Origin: an uncultured Clostridium sp.
GTDB taxonomy: Bacteria > Bacillota > Clostridia > Lachnospirales > Lachnospiraceae
DNA length: 64,000 bases
Direction: 5' to 3'
Assembly: GCA_900538475.1 (NCBI GenBank)
Contig: UPYT01000002.1
Span: 62,001-126,000 of the forward strand
Below the pieces are notes generated by a model that did not search any database, was not told the DNA's origin, and saw nothing but the letters and a program-made list of their open reading frames with translations. Each line of letters begins with the position of its first letter. Positions within the stretch are counted from its first letter, which is position 1. Positions 57,292 to 64,000 of the stretch are shown here, in pieces. The position numbers and the translations under genes were made by a program.

Positions 57292-58284
57292 ATGACATAT
57301 GAAGAATTTTTGAAATTAACAAAAAAGAATTTAAAACGATTTTTTCCGGAATCTTTTCAGGAAAGAAAAGTGGAAATCATGGAGGTGTTAAAAAATAACA
57401 ACATCAAATTGCAGGGAGTATACCTTCCAGGCACTAAAAGCTATACATCCGTTCCGCTTTTATATCTGGAATCCTATTATCAGGAACTTGAGGATGGAAA
57501 GAAACTGGAGGATGTGTGGCAGAAAATTGCTCAGGATTATCAGAAGTGCCAGGAAGCAGAGATAAGCATAGATGGCATTTCAAGCAGGGAATGGGATTAT
57601 GAAACGATAAAGAAGAGTCTGACCGTCTATGTCCGCAACGCACAGGAAAATATAGATTTTCTGGCAAGCTGTCCTCATGAAATACGAGAGGATCTGGCAC
57701 TGGTTTATGGATTTCATGTGTTGGTGGATGGAGAAAAGGCCGGAAGTGCCATTATTAATTATGACAGGCTGAGGTGGTTGGGAGTCAGTGAGGAGCAGTT
57801 AAAGCAGGATGCCTGGGAAAACATGAAGCAGAGCAATCCTCCTTGTTTTTTGGATTTACAGGATATGCTGGCAAAAATGTATTCTGATGAACTGGGAGAT
57901 GTAAAAGCAGGTAGTTTGGAATATTTAGAGGATGTGGATCCCAATGCAATGATGTATGTTCTGACGAATTCAAATTAGGTCAATGGGGCGGTTTATATGT
58001 GTGACGAAGAAGTGATGTCTCTTATTGCAGAAAAGCTGGGATCAGATTTGATCGTGATTCCGTCATCGATTCATGAAACGATTATTCTAAAAGAAACAGA
58101 GAATGTAAGCGTAACTGAACTGAATGCGATGGTTGAAGCTGTAAATGAGGAAGCCGTGACCCCACAGGAGAAGTTGGGGAATTCAGTTTATCGATTTGAT
58201 AGGGAAGCCCAAAGACTGGAAAAGGCAGTAGAACAGGCAGAGAAGCTGGACTTTGAACCTGGGATGTCACCGGTATTTTCGTAG
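57292..58284 (+). pseudogene. DUF5688 protein split by an in-frame amber codon
   Basis: Codons 1-228 (57292-57975) encode the N-terminal part of DUF5688 (KNNNIKLQGVYLPGTKSYTS, PLLYLESYYQELEDG), then TAG at 57976-57978, and the same frame continues without shift to 58284 with the C-terminal part (LIAEKLGSDLIVIPSSIHET, ELNAMVEAVNEE). The second half could start again at ATG 57997 as a 95-residue protein, but only weak GGGGCGG precedes it. One base change would restore a single 330-residue protein. DUF5688 is common in conjugative elements; function unknown. Confidence 0.82.
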
Positions 58285-58334
58285 GACTCAGTTATATGTT
58301 TCATGAGTATTGTGGATGTTAGGAGGGATGCAGA

Positions 58335-59315
58335 ATCAACAGTTTTATTTCATGGGTTGGCGGAAAGAAAGCACTCCGCAGCCTGATTTACACGATGTTT
58401 CCTGCAAGTTATGACCGGTACATTGAGGTGTTTGGCGGAGGTGGTTGGGTACTATTTGGAAAACCACCAGATGACCGGTGTATGGAGATTTATAATGATT
58501 ATAACTCTAACTTGGCAAATCTGTTTTATTGCGTCAAGAACCGCACGGGGGCATTCCTTAAGGAACTCGGATTTCTTCCGTTAAACAGCAGGGATGAATT
58601 TACAGTAATCCGTAATTTTATTGAAAAGCAGGAACCGGATACCCGATTTTTAATTGAGGAGCTGGAGCTGGCAGAGAAGCATCTGATGCCGCCGGATTAT
58701 GAGGAAGTGAAAAAAATCCTGCTGGAAAATGCAGAGGTAACCGATGTAAAACGGGCGGCTGCATTTTTTAAACTAATTCGGTACAGCTATGGAAGTGGCT
58801 GCACGTCCTTTGGCTGCCGTCCGTTTGATGTGAGAAACTGCTTTGACACCATTTGGCAGGCATCCCGCAGGCTGGCAGATACCGTAATAGAAAATAAAGA
58901 CTTTGAGGCACTGATTCGGCAGTATGACCGGGATAGTGCCTTTTTTTATTGCGATCCGCCCTATTATGAGACGGAAGGTCATTATGCAGTGGTATTCCGA
59001 AAAGAGGATCACAAACGGCTCCGAGACACTCTGACAGGGAGCAGGGGGAAGTGGATGGTCAGTTACAATGACTGCGATTTCATCCGGGAACTGTATGCAG
59101 GATATTTTATTACAGCTGTTACCCGCATCAATAACCTGGCTCAGAGGTATGAGGGCGGTTGTGAGTTTCCAGAGGTCATTATTACCAATTATGATCCTGG
59201 TGAGAGGGAGCGGTCAAAACCAAGACAGCTGGATCTATTTGGAATGTGGGGAGATGGAGAAACGGATCATTATGAGATCCGGGAAGAAATCTGTCCGGAA
59301 AGAGAGGTGCTATGA
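58335..59315 (+). CDS. DNA adenine methylase (Dam/D12 class) with apparent ATC start
   Basis: 326 residues if started at ATC 58335: NSFISWVGGKKALRSLIYT carries the SAM-binding FxGGK-type motif, and DPPY lies at 207-210 (FFYCDPPYYE). AGGAGG is 8 bases before ATC. No ATG or GTG occurs in this frame before 58395, and an in-frame TAG lies at 58320. Starting at ATG 58395 would remove motif I and probably activity. An ATG at 58328 is in another frame and stops after 28 codons. Such enzymes protect incoming element DNA from restriction. Confidence 0.85.
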   Translation: MNSFISWVGGKKALRSLIYTMFPASYDRYIEVFGGGGWVLFGKPPDDRCMEIYNDYNSNLANLFYCVKNRTGAFLKELGFLPLNSRDEFTVIRNFIEKQEPDTRFLIEELELAEKHLMPPDYEEVKKILLENAEVTDVKRAAAFFKLIRYSYGSGCTSFGCRPFDVRNCFDTIWQASRRLADTVIENKDFEALIRQYDRDSAFFYCDPPYYETEGHYAVVFRKEDHKRLRDTLTGSRGKWMVSYNDCDFIRELYAGYFITAVTRINNLAQRYEGGCEFPEVIITNYDPGERERSKPRQLDLFGMWGDGETDHYEIREEICPEREVL

Positions 59316-59572
59316 GAACAGAAAACAAGAGAAAAACAATGGTGCAAAAAAAGGAAAACGGTGTCCTTTCTGTGCCTAGTGAACTGTTACTGACGGCTGG
59401 GATTCCGCTTGATTGTGATTTGATGATAGAAACAGTCCCCGGAGTGATTCTGATTGGTATTGAGGCTCCGGTACAGACGGTTTGCAAACCTTATCTGAAG
59501 GTGTTCGATGAACTGGGGATTGAACCCAATGAAGTGGAGGCATTGATGGGAAAGGAGAAAAGGACCAGATGA
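59312..59572 (+). CDS. Small cargo protein, AbrB-like N-terminal region
   Basis: 86 residues; start overlaps the methylase stop (ATGA). The core VLSVPSELLLTAGIPLDCDLMI looks like a swapped-hairpin AbrB unit, and the tail (FDELGIEPNEVEALM) is helical. It is coupled to a second AbrB-type gene. Possibly an antitoxin-like DNA-binding protein; uncertain. Confidence 0.6.
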   Translation: MRTENKRKTMVQKKENGVLSVPSELLLTAGIPLDCDLMIETVPGVILIGIEAPVQTVCKPYLKVFDELGIEPNEVEALMGKEKRTR

Positions 59573-59847
59573 GTAAACCGATGTATCGTTTAGTGGATGG
59601 AAAGGGACGTGTCCTGATTCCAAAATCTATGAGGGAAGCGGCAAAGCTGGAGTATGGGGATATTGTTTGTCTGGGAATGGCGGGTGGAAAAATTACAGTT
59701 CGGAAGGTAGAGGTTATCGAGGTGGGAGATCAGTCTCCGGAGGCAGTGGAGGCATATGTCCGTACTGCATTTCAGTTTATGCCGGACAGCCTCCGACTGG
59801 ATCTAATCGGAGAACTGAGCAGACTGCTGCAGAAAAAGGAGGGGTAA
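59569..59847 (+). CDS. AbrB/SpoVT-family DNA-binding protein
   Basis: 92 residues with the AbrB hairpin YRLVDGKGRVLIPKSMREAAKLEYGDIVCLGM at the N terminus and a helical tail. AbrB-family proteins regulate transcription as dimers or tetramers. It overlaps the previous gene by four bases; the two may form a hetero-oligomer. Confidence 0.82.
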   Translation: MSKPMYRLVDGKGRVLIPKSMREAAKLEYGDIVCLGMAGGKITVRKVEVIEVGDQSPEAVEAYVRTAFQFMPDSLRLDLIGELSRLLQKKEG

Positions 59848-59851
59848 GATC

Positions 59852-60412
59852 ATGCAGGAATTCACAGAAAAGGATTGTATGCAGACAGAAAAGGAGGCAT
59901 CTATCCAGAACCGGGTGGTGGTTCTTCCCTCAAAGGTATTACCAGAGCATTACACAGGGCAGCTTTTTTTCTGTACGAATATCCAGAAAACAGAAAATCC
60001 CAGACACTCCATTGCCCATCTGGTTTCCCTATCTACTGGGGAGGCATGGCACTGCTGGAACAGGGATGTGGTTGGTGTGCTGCGGCCAGAACTGTTGGGG
60101 GAAAAGGAACGACTCCAGCTCTCCCAGATCCGTCCATTTGGGGCGCTGGATTTACATGGACATTCCCCTGAATATTCTGGATACAGTTTTCTGCCGGATG
60201 GACGCTATGCGTCAGGGGTATGGCTGGTAAATCCAGAGGAAGTATGGAGCTATGTAATGATGCAGAAGGACTACCAGTATCGGATTTTGATCTGCGACAG
60301 GGATGATTTTGCCGTACTGGAAATGTTAGAGGGAAGGATGATCTTTCCCGATGTGCAGAGTCTGGAACAGTTTCAACAGGTACAGAAGGACGGGGGGATG
60401 GAGATGATTTAG
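59852..60412 (+). CDS. Hypothetical cargo protein (186 aa)
   Basis: 186 residues with AAGGAGGGG before the ATG. Soluble; motif-like stretches LPEHYTGQLFFCTNIQKTENPR and GYSFLPDGRYASGVWLVNPEEVW. Not recognised. Tight packing between AbrB and YodL genes supports a real gene. Confidence 0.6.
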   Translation: MQEFTEKDCMQTEKEASIQNRVVVLPSKVLPEHYTGQLFFCTNIQKTENPRHSIAHLVSLSTGEAWHCWNRDVVGVLRPELLGEKERLQLSQIRPFGALDLHGHSPEYSGYSFLPDGRYASGVWLVNPEEVWSYVMMQKDYQYRILICDRDDFAVLEMLEGRMIFPDVQSLEQFQQVQKDGGMEMI

Positions 60413-60428
60413 AAATGAGGGAAGGGAA

Positions 60429-60989
60429 ATGAAGCAGATTCAGATTGAAAATGGAGTGATCCGGTATTATGGGAACCGGGTAGGTCGTGTGACGGAAGGA
60501 TGTGCAGTAGTGGATCCCATGTTTCAGAATGAAGCATTAGAAAGCTTCCTGCGTAAGCAGAGGAATATCCAAAAAATTCAGTGGCAGGACGGGATCTACG
60601 ACCGGTTGGCAAATAGCCAGCAAGATATGGAATCGGCAAAGGGGCTAAAAGATGTACGCATCTGGCAACTGAGAGGAGATGTGGATGTGCATATGAAGTT
60701 CCTTGCACTTTTCCAGATGGAGCAGCAATATGGCTCCCCCAAGCCGGATTTTTATATCAAAGTCTATGAAGGGGCATCTGACACCAATGACCTGGAAGAA
60801 CTCTATGATAAATTCCGGTATCATCCGCCGTCCGGTTATACAGGTCATGGGCTATCCATTAGTGATGTGCTGGAACTCTATGATGAAACAGGGAGTTCCT
60901 TTTTTTATGTGGATCGTTATGACTTTAAGAGAATTGATTTTACAGAGTCGCAACTGGCGGAGGAATTCATACACACCATGCAGTTTTAG
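60429..60989 (+). CDS. YodL-domain protein
   Basis: 186 residues. The second half matches the YodL-like domain found in Firmicute mobile elements: DFYIKVYEGA, LEELYDKFRYHPPSGYTGHGLSISDVLELYD and FFYVDRYDFKRIDF. Its biochemical role is not known. Starts after AGGGAAGGG. Confidence 0.72.
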   Translation: MKQIQIENGVIRYYGNRVGRVTEGCAVVDPMFQNEALESFLRKQRNIQKIQWQDGIYDRLANSQQDMESAKGLKDVRIWQLRGDVDVHMKFLALFQMEQQYGSPKPDFYIKVYEGASDTNDLEELYDKFRYHPPSGYTGHGLSISDVLELYDETGSSFFYVDRYDFKRIDFTESQLAEEFIHTMQF

Positions 60990-61076
60990 CATGCAGTTTT
61001 GTCTGTCTGCTTGACTGAAATAGATCCAGAAAGGAACGGTTTATGAGCAGAAAAAAACAAAGGAGGAAGAATCAGT

Positions 61077-61403
61077 ATGCCAGATTTAGACGTTCGGATT
61101 ACATCTATGTATCCACCAGGAGTACAGGGCGGGATCAGAGCCTATGCATCCGCCACAATCGCCGGATGTTTTGCCGTCCGGGGAATCAAAATCGTCGAGG
61201 GAGGTAAGGATGGGCTCTTTATGTCTATGCCCAGCCGGAAAACACAGGATGGATACAAGGATATCTGTTTTCCTGTGACGGAGGAATTCCGCAACGAGCT
61301 GAAACAGGCGGTATTGGGAGCTTATGGAGAGGCACTGTCCATGGCACAGGCATCTACCTTACAGACAGCACCCCCTCAAAATCCAGGGCAGAACATGGTC
61401 TGA
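61077..61403 (+). CDS. SpoVG-family protein
   Basis: 108 residues with the SpoVG fold: DVRITSMYPPGVQGGIRAYASATIAG and MSMPSRKTQDGYKDICFPVTEEFRNEL. SpoVG is a small RNA/DNA-binding regulator; shortened versions are frequent in conjugative elements. AGGAGG site. Confidence 0.88.
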   Translation: MPDLDVRITSMYPPGVQGGIRAYASATIAGCFAVRGIKIVEGGKDGLFMSMPSRKTQDGYKDICFPVTEEFRNELKQAVLGAYGEALSMAQASTLQTAPPQNPGQNMV

Positions 61404-61451
61404 TTTAAGGGGTACAGAGAACAAAAACAGAAAATCAATGGAGGAGATCAA

Positions 61452-61691
61452 ATGAAGAATATTAAAAGACAGCTGGTAAATTATCGAAATGCAATGGTTA
61501 TGCATATGTGGAATGTAAAAAACAAGCTTCAGGATACATCCGGTGAGGGATATGTGGACACAGCCATTAAGATCCTGATCGCAGTTGTGCTGGGAGCACT
61601 GCTTCTGGCAGGTCTTTATGCACTGTTTAATGATACCGTACTTCCTACACTGGTACGCAGGGTGCAGGAAATGTTTGACTATAGCGGTTGA
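61452..61691 (+). CDS. DUF6133-family small membrane protein
   Basis: 79 residues: a basic N-terminal part and the segment GEGYVDTAIKILIAVVLGALLLAGLY followed by FNDTVLPTLVRRVQEMF. It is typical of conjugative elements of the CTn/Tn1549 kind. The layout (basic leader, Gly-Glu-Gly, a single hydrophobic helix) is reminiscent of Flp-type pilins, and the next gene is a prepilin peptidase, so it may be the pilin substrate; that is inference. Confidence 0.82.
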   Translation: MKNIKRQLVNYRNAMVMHMWNVKNKLQDTSGEGYVDTAIKILIAVVLGALLLAGLYALFNDTVLPTLVRRVQEMFDYSG

Positions 61692-61692
61692 T

Positions 61693-62151
61693 ATGGAGAT
61701 CAGGATATCGCTGCTTCAGGCGGTACAGGCAGTGCTTTTTTTCTCGCTGCTTATTGCGGTTTCTGCCTGGGATCTTCGGTACCGGATTATTCCGGACCGA
61801 TTCCAGGCAGGGATTGCCCTGCTTTCCTTTCTGAACTTTGCCCCCGGACAGCTGCTTGGAGCTTTAGGGGCAGTGCCATACCTCATAGTTGCATTATTTT
61901 GCAAGAGGGAAGGTGGAATGGGCGGCGGTGATATCAAGCTGGCAGGAGCAACCGGCTTGGTACTGGGACTTCCGGCAAGCCTGACTGCTTCCTGTTTAGG
62001 ACTGACAGGATTTGTGATGTATGGTTGTATGGTCTGCCTGTGGAATCGGTTCAAGGGAAAACGAGATAAAGAAGCATTTCCTGTGGGACCGTTTCTGGCA
62101 GGAGGAGCGGCAGCTGTTTATTGTATGAGATTAGGAGGATGGATGATATGA
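61693..62151 (+). CDS. A24 prepilin peptidase of the mobile element
   Basis: 152 residues with four to five helices. Catalytic Asp residues are in SAWDLRYRIIPDRF and the GxGD motif GMGGGDIKLAGATGL. Translation probably depends on coupling with the DUF6133 gene, which ends directly before; no strong ribosome site is seen. The longer in-frame start at 61585 overlaps DUF6133 entirely and is not credible. Confidence 0.88.
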   Translation: MEIRISLLQAVQAVLFFSLLIAVSAWDLRYRIIPDRFQAGIALLSFLNFAPGQLLGALGAVPYLIVALFCKREGGMGGGDIKLAGATGLVLGLPASLTASCLGLTGFVMYGCMVCLWNRFKGKRDKEAFPVGPFLAGGAAAVYCMRLGGWMI

Positions 62152-62231
62152 AGAAGAAATTATGGATCATGGTTTGTGTTGCAGTGCCGCTTACAATGGT
62201 TGCGGCCATCGTATACCACAACAGAAAATAG
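62148..62231 (+). CDS. 27-residue single-helix peptide
   Basis: ATG overlaps the prepilin peptidase stop (ATATGA), with TTAGGAGG upstream. The product is MKKKLWIMVCVAVPLTMVAA followed by IVYHNRK: basic end, one membrane helix, basic tail. It could be a small membrane partner of the pilus-like machine. No known family. Confidence 0.45.
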   Translation: MKKKLWIMVCVAVPLTMVAAIVYHNRK

Positions 62232-62300
62232 GAAGACAGCAGTCAGTGGAACACTGGTTAAAAAGGAATCAAAATAAGGAAAAGAGTTGGAGGAGATGAA

Positions 62301-63161
62301 ATGCGATTTTTGAAAAACAGGACTGTACTTGGTGTGCTTTGCATCGTGCTGTCTTTGATCATCTGCTTTGCAGTTACACCATTGTTTAATAAGGCTATGA
62401 GTGAAAAGACGGAAATTGTCCGTGTAGTAAAACCAATTTCAGTGGGAGAAGAAATTACTTCTGACATGGTAAAGACCATAGAGGTTGGCAGTTATAACCT
62501 GCCGGATGATGTAGTAAAGCATTCGGATACTGTAGTTGGGGCATTTGCATCTGCAGATTTGGCGCCAGGAGATTACATCCTGACATCCAAGATTGCAGAA
62601 GAGCCGGCGGCAGAAAATGCCTATCTCTATCATCTGACAGGAGAAAAGCAGGCAATCTCTGTTACGGTTAAGGCATTTGCCAATGGATTGTCCGGAAAGC
62701 TAAAGAGCGGCGATATTGTGTCAGTCATAGCTCCAGATTATAGAAAGCAGGGAAAAACAGTAATTCCTGCGGAACTTCAGTATGTGGAGGTCATTGCTGT
62801 GACTGCAAACAGTGGATATGACGCAAATACGGGAGAAGAACTGGAAGATGGAGCGGATCGTGAGCTGCCTGGAACCGTTACCTTGCTGGTAACACCAGAG
62901 CAGTCAATGGTTTTGGCAGAACTGGAGGCAGATGGAAAACTGCATTTATCTCTGGTGTATCGCGGGGATGAAAAGAGTGCAGGGCAGTTTTTGGAAGCGC
63001 AAAACCAGATGTTAACGGAACTGTATCCTCCAGAAGATATGGAAGGAGAAGCGGAAGAAAACGAGGCACTGGATCATTCTGATAAGGAGCCAGAGGAAAC
63101 CAAAGCAGAGGAGCAGGAGGAAACCAGACAGGGCGAAACAGAGGAAAGCGGGGTGGAGTAA
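62301..63161 (+). CDS. CpaB/RcpC-like SAF-domain pilus assembly protein
   Basis: 286 residues: one N-terminal membrane helix (9-29), a SAF domain (EIVRVVKPISVGEEITSDMVKTIEV, ADLAPGDYILTSKI) and a CpaB-type domain (LKSGDIVSVIAP), then a very acidic Glu-rich tail (about 245-286). CpaB proteins act in the envelope part of Tad machines. Site TTGGAGGAG. Confidence 0.85.
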   Translation: MRFLKNRTVLGVLCIVLSLIICFAVTPLFNKAMSEKTEIVRVVKPISVGEEITSDMVKTIEVGSYNLPDDVVKHSDTVVGAFASADLAPGDYILTSKIAEEPAAENAYLYHLTGEKQAISVTVKAFANGLSGKLKSGDIVSVIAPDYRKQGKTVIPAELQYVEVIAVTANSGYDANTGEELEDGADRELPGTVTLLVTPEQSMVLAELEADGKLHLSLVYRGDEKSAGQFLEAQNQMLTELYPPEDMEGEAEENEALDHSDKEPEETKAEEQEETRQGETEESGVE

Positions 63162-63164
63162 GCC

Positions 63165-63977
63165 TTGAATTTTCTAAAAAACAGTATTTTCAGCAGGGGA
63201 GCCGGGGACAGCTCTCCTGACTGGGAACCGGAAAATGAGAATCAAATGCTGGCAGTCTGGGGAAGTCCTGGATCTGGTAAAACCACGACAGCAGTGAAGC
63301 TGGCGGCGCGTCTTGCCATGCAGAAGAAGGATGTAGCTCTCCTTCTGTGTGATATGAATACACCGATGCTTCCCTGTATCTGTCCTCCTGGAGACCTGGA
63401 AGAGGAGCATTCTCTGGGGAGTGTTCTGGCAGCAACCCATGTGTCGGAATCGTTGGTACGCCATAACTGTATTACTCATAAAAAAATACGCCATCTAACA
63501 ATCCTTGGAATGAGGAAGGGGGAAAATGAATACACATACCCACCTTACGAGCGGCCACAGGCAGAGGAATTACTGCAGTGTTTGAGAAAGATCGCTCCCT
63601 ATATCATCGTTGATTGTGGAAGCTGTATTGCCAATGACATTCTTTCGGCCATTGCCTTGATGGAGGCAGATGCAGTGCTGCGGCTGGTAAACTGTGATCT
63701 GAAATCCATCAGTTATCTTTCCAGCCAGCTTCCGCTTCTTAAGGACAGTCAGTGGGATGCAGAAAAGCAGTATAAAGTGGCGAGCAATGTATATCCCAAT
63801 GAGGCCAGCGAACACATTGAACGGGTGCTCGGCAATGTGGCATTCCAGATCCCTCATTCCGAGGAAGTAAAGGCACAGGTTCTGGAAGGGAACCTTCTGA
63901 AAGAACTGGTACTAAAGGACAGTAAAGGGTTTAGAAAAACCATGGAAGCAATCACAAAGGAGGTGTTCGGATGTTAG
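63165..63977 (+). CDS. TadZ/ParA-like ATPase of the mobile element
   Basis: 270 residues from TTG 63165 (GGAG, 6-base gap). Walker A is GSPGSGKTTTAVKLAARLA near 33-51; switch region LLLCDMNTPM; YIIVDCGSC in place of the usual Asp-Gly pair. It is the second TadZ-like protein in the window and differs from the first in having a normal P-loop and no receiver-like domain. It overlaps the next gene. Confidence 0.82.
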   Translation: MNFLKNSIFSRGAGDSSPDWEPENENQMLAVWGSPGSGKTTTAVKLAARLAMQKKDVALLLCDMNTPMLPCICPPGDLEEEHSLGSVLAATHVSESLVRHNCITHKKIRHLTILGMRKGENEYTYPPYERPQAEELLQCLRKIAPYIIVDCGSCIANDILSAIALMEADAVLRLVNCDLKSISYLSSQLPLLKDSQWDAEKQYKVASNVYPNEASEHIERVLGNVAFQIPHSEEVKAQVLEGNLLKELVLKDSKGFRKTMEAITKEVFGC

Positions 63978-64000
63978 GGGAAAGACGCAGCAAAGCCGCG
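63971..64000 (+). CDS. Start of the next cargo gene, cut by the window edge
   Basis: ATG at 63971 follows AAAGGAGG and overlaps the ATPase stop; ten codons (MLGERRSKAA) are visible. By gene order it could be a CpaF-type secretion ATPase, but this cannot be judged. Confidence 0.5.
   Translation, partial: MLGERRSKAA

Larger units (their letters stand above)
53536..64000. mobile_element. Integrative/conjugative-element-like region, left end in flp, right end outside
   Basis: From the break in flp onward, all recognisable genes are of types found in Firmicute conjugative elements (ArdA-like, DUF5688, DNA adenine methylase, AbrB, YodL, SpoVG, DUF6133, prepilin peptidase, CpaB, TadZ-like), all on the plus strand with tight overlaps. 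No integrase, relaxase or VirB4 gene lies in the window. The boundary is placed where flp similarity ends (CTGGTG/GGAA). Confidence 0.65.

Noticed and set aside
57976..57978. Amber codon read as pyrrolysine
   Set aside because: No pyl genes are in the window, the family does not use it, and a nonsense mutation is simpler.
58328..58415. ATG directly after AGGAGG before the methylase
   Set aside because: It is in another frame, only one base from the ribosome site, and stops after 28 codons.

Overview
The window looks like chromosome from an anaerobic, low-to-mid GC Firmicute of the class Clostridia, most likely a gut Lachnospiraceae. The signs are strong AGGAGG ribosome sites, sigma-A-type promoters with 17-base spacers, a V-type ATP synthase operon, a clostridial Tad pilus locus, a TIGR01906 membrane protein, and a conjugative-element cargo typical of that family. 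This assignment is inference from gene content only. No rRNA genes and no CRISPR array were seen.

Layout. (1) 1-2050: a SUFU-domain gene running off the left edge, next to an IS607-type element whose serine-resolvase gene has collapsed by internal deletion but whose TnpB gene is intact. (2) 2313-6425: a selenium-metabolism accessory island: yedE, yedF and a DUF3343 carrier on the minus strand, diverging from a cysteine-desulfurase-like enzyme and a LysR regulator. (3) 6443-12856: a GH31 glycosidase plus TRAP transporter operon with a divergent AraC regulator. (4) 12950-20822: housekeeping and stand-alone genes (AlaX-like tRNA editing protein, exonuclease, D-Ala-D-Ala carboxypeptidase, Fe-S flavin oxidoreductase, membrane proteins, PatB/MalY-type lyase). 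(5) 20827-29374: a nine-gene V-type ATPase operon. (6) 29695-33046: SH3 protein, trmB, trxA and two tandem tRNA-Lys(CTT) genes, each with its own promoter and terminator. (7) 33047-36527: a sugar-acid-type module with FCD-GntR repressor, IlvD/Edd-family dehydratase, and a GntP permease reduced to a pseudogene; palindromic operators lie between regulator and dehydratase. (8) 36738-48134: NlpC/P60 lipoprotein, two-component system, APH-like kinase, glycogen branching enzyme with an alpha-amylase, DUF2508, ArsR, and a NagE-like PTS permease.

(9) 48478-53554: a chromosomal Tad/type IVb pilus locus in the order prepilin peptidase, TadZ, TadA, TadB, TadC, Flp. The flp gene breaks off after about 26 recognisable codons. 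(10) From about 53536 to the right edge the content changes to an integrative/conjugative-element-like cargo: ArdA-like antirestriction protein, DUF5688, DNA adenine methylase, AbrB, YodL, SpoVG and DUF6133 proteins. The cargo then carries its own Tad-like set (prepilin peptidase, CpaB, TadZ-like ATPase, and the start of one more gene). I infer that this element inserted into the flp gene of the resident Tad locus. The other end of the element is outside the window.

Points most worth a second look are the Tad locus broken by an element that brings its own Tad-like genes; a methylase with a perfect ribosome site but an ATC where the start codon should be; a DUF5688 gene cut by one in-frame amber codon; two Tad genes whose best-placed start is CTG; two neighbouring cargo proteins that share a duplicated module, one fused to an ArdA-like half; and GntR operators placed exactly on the two divergent start sites.
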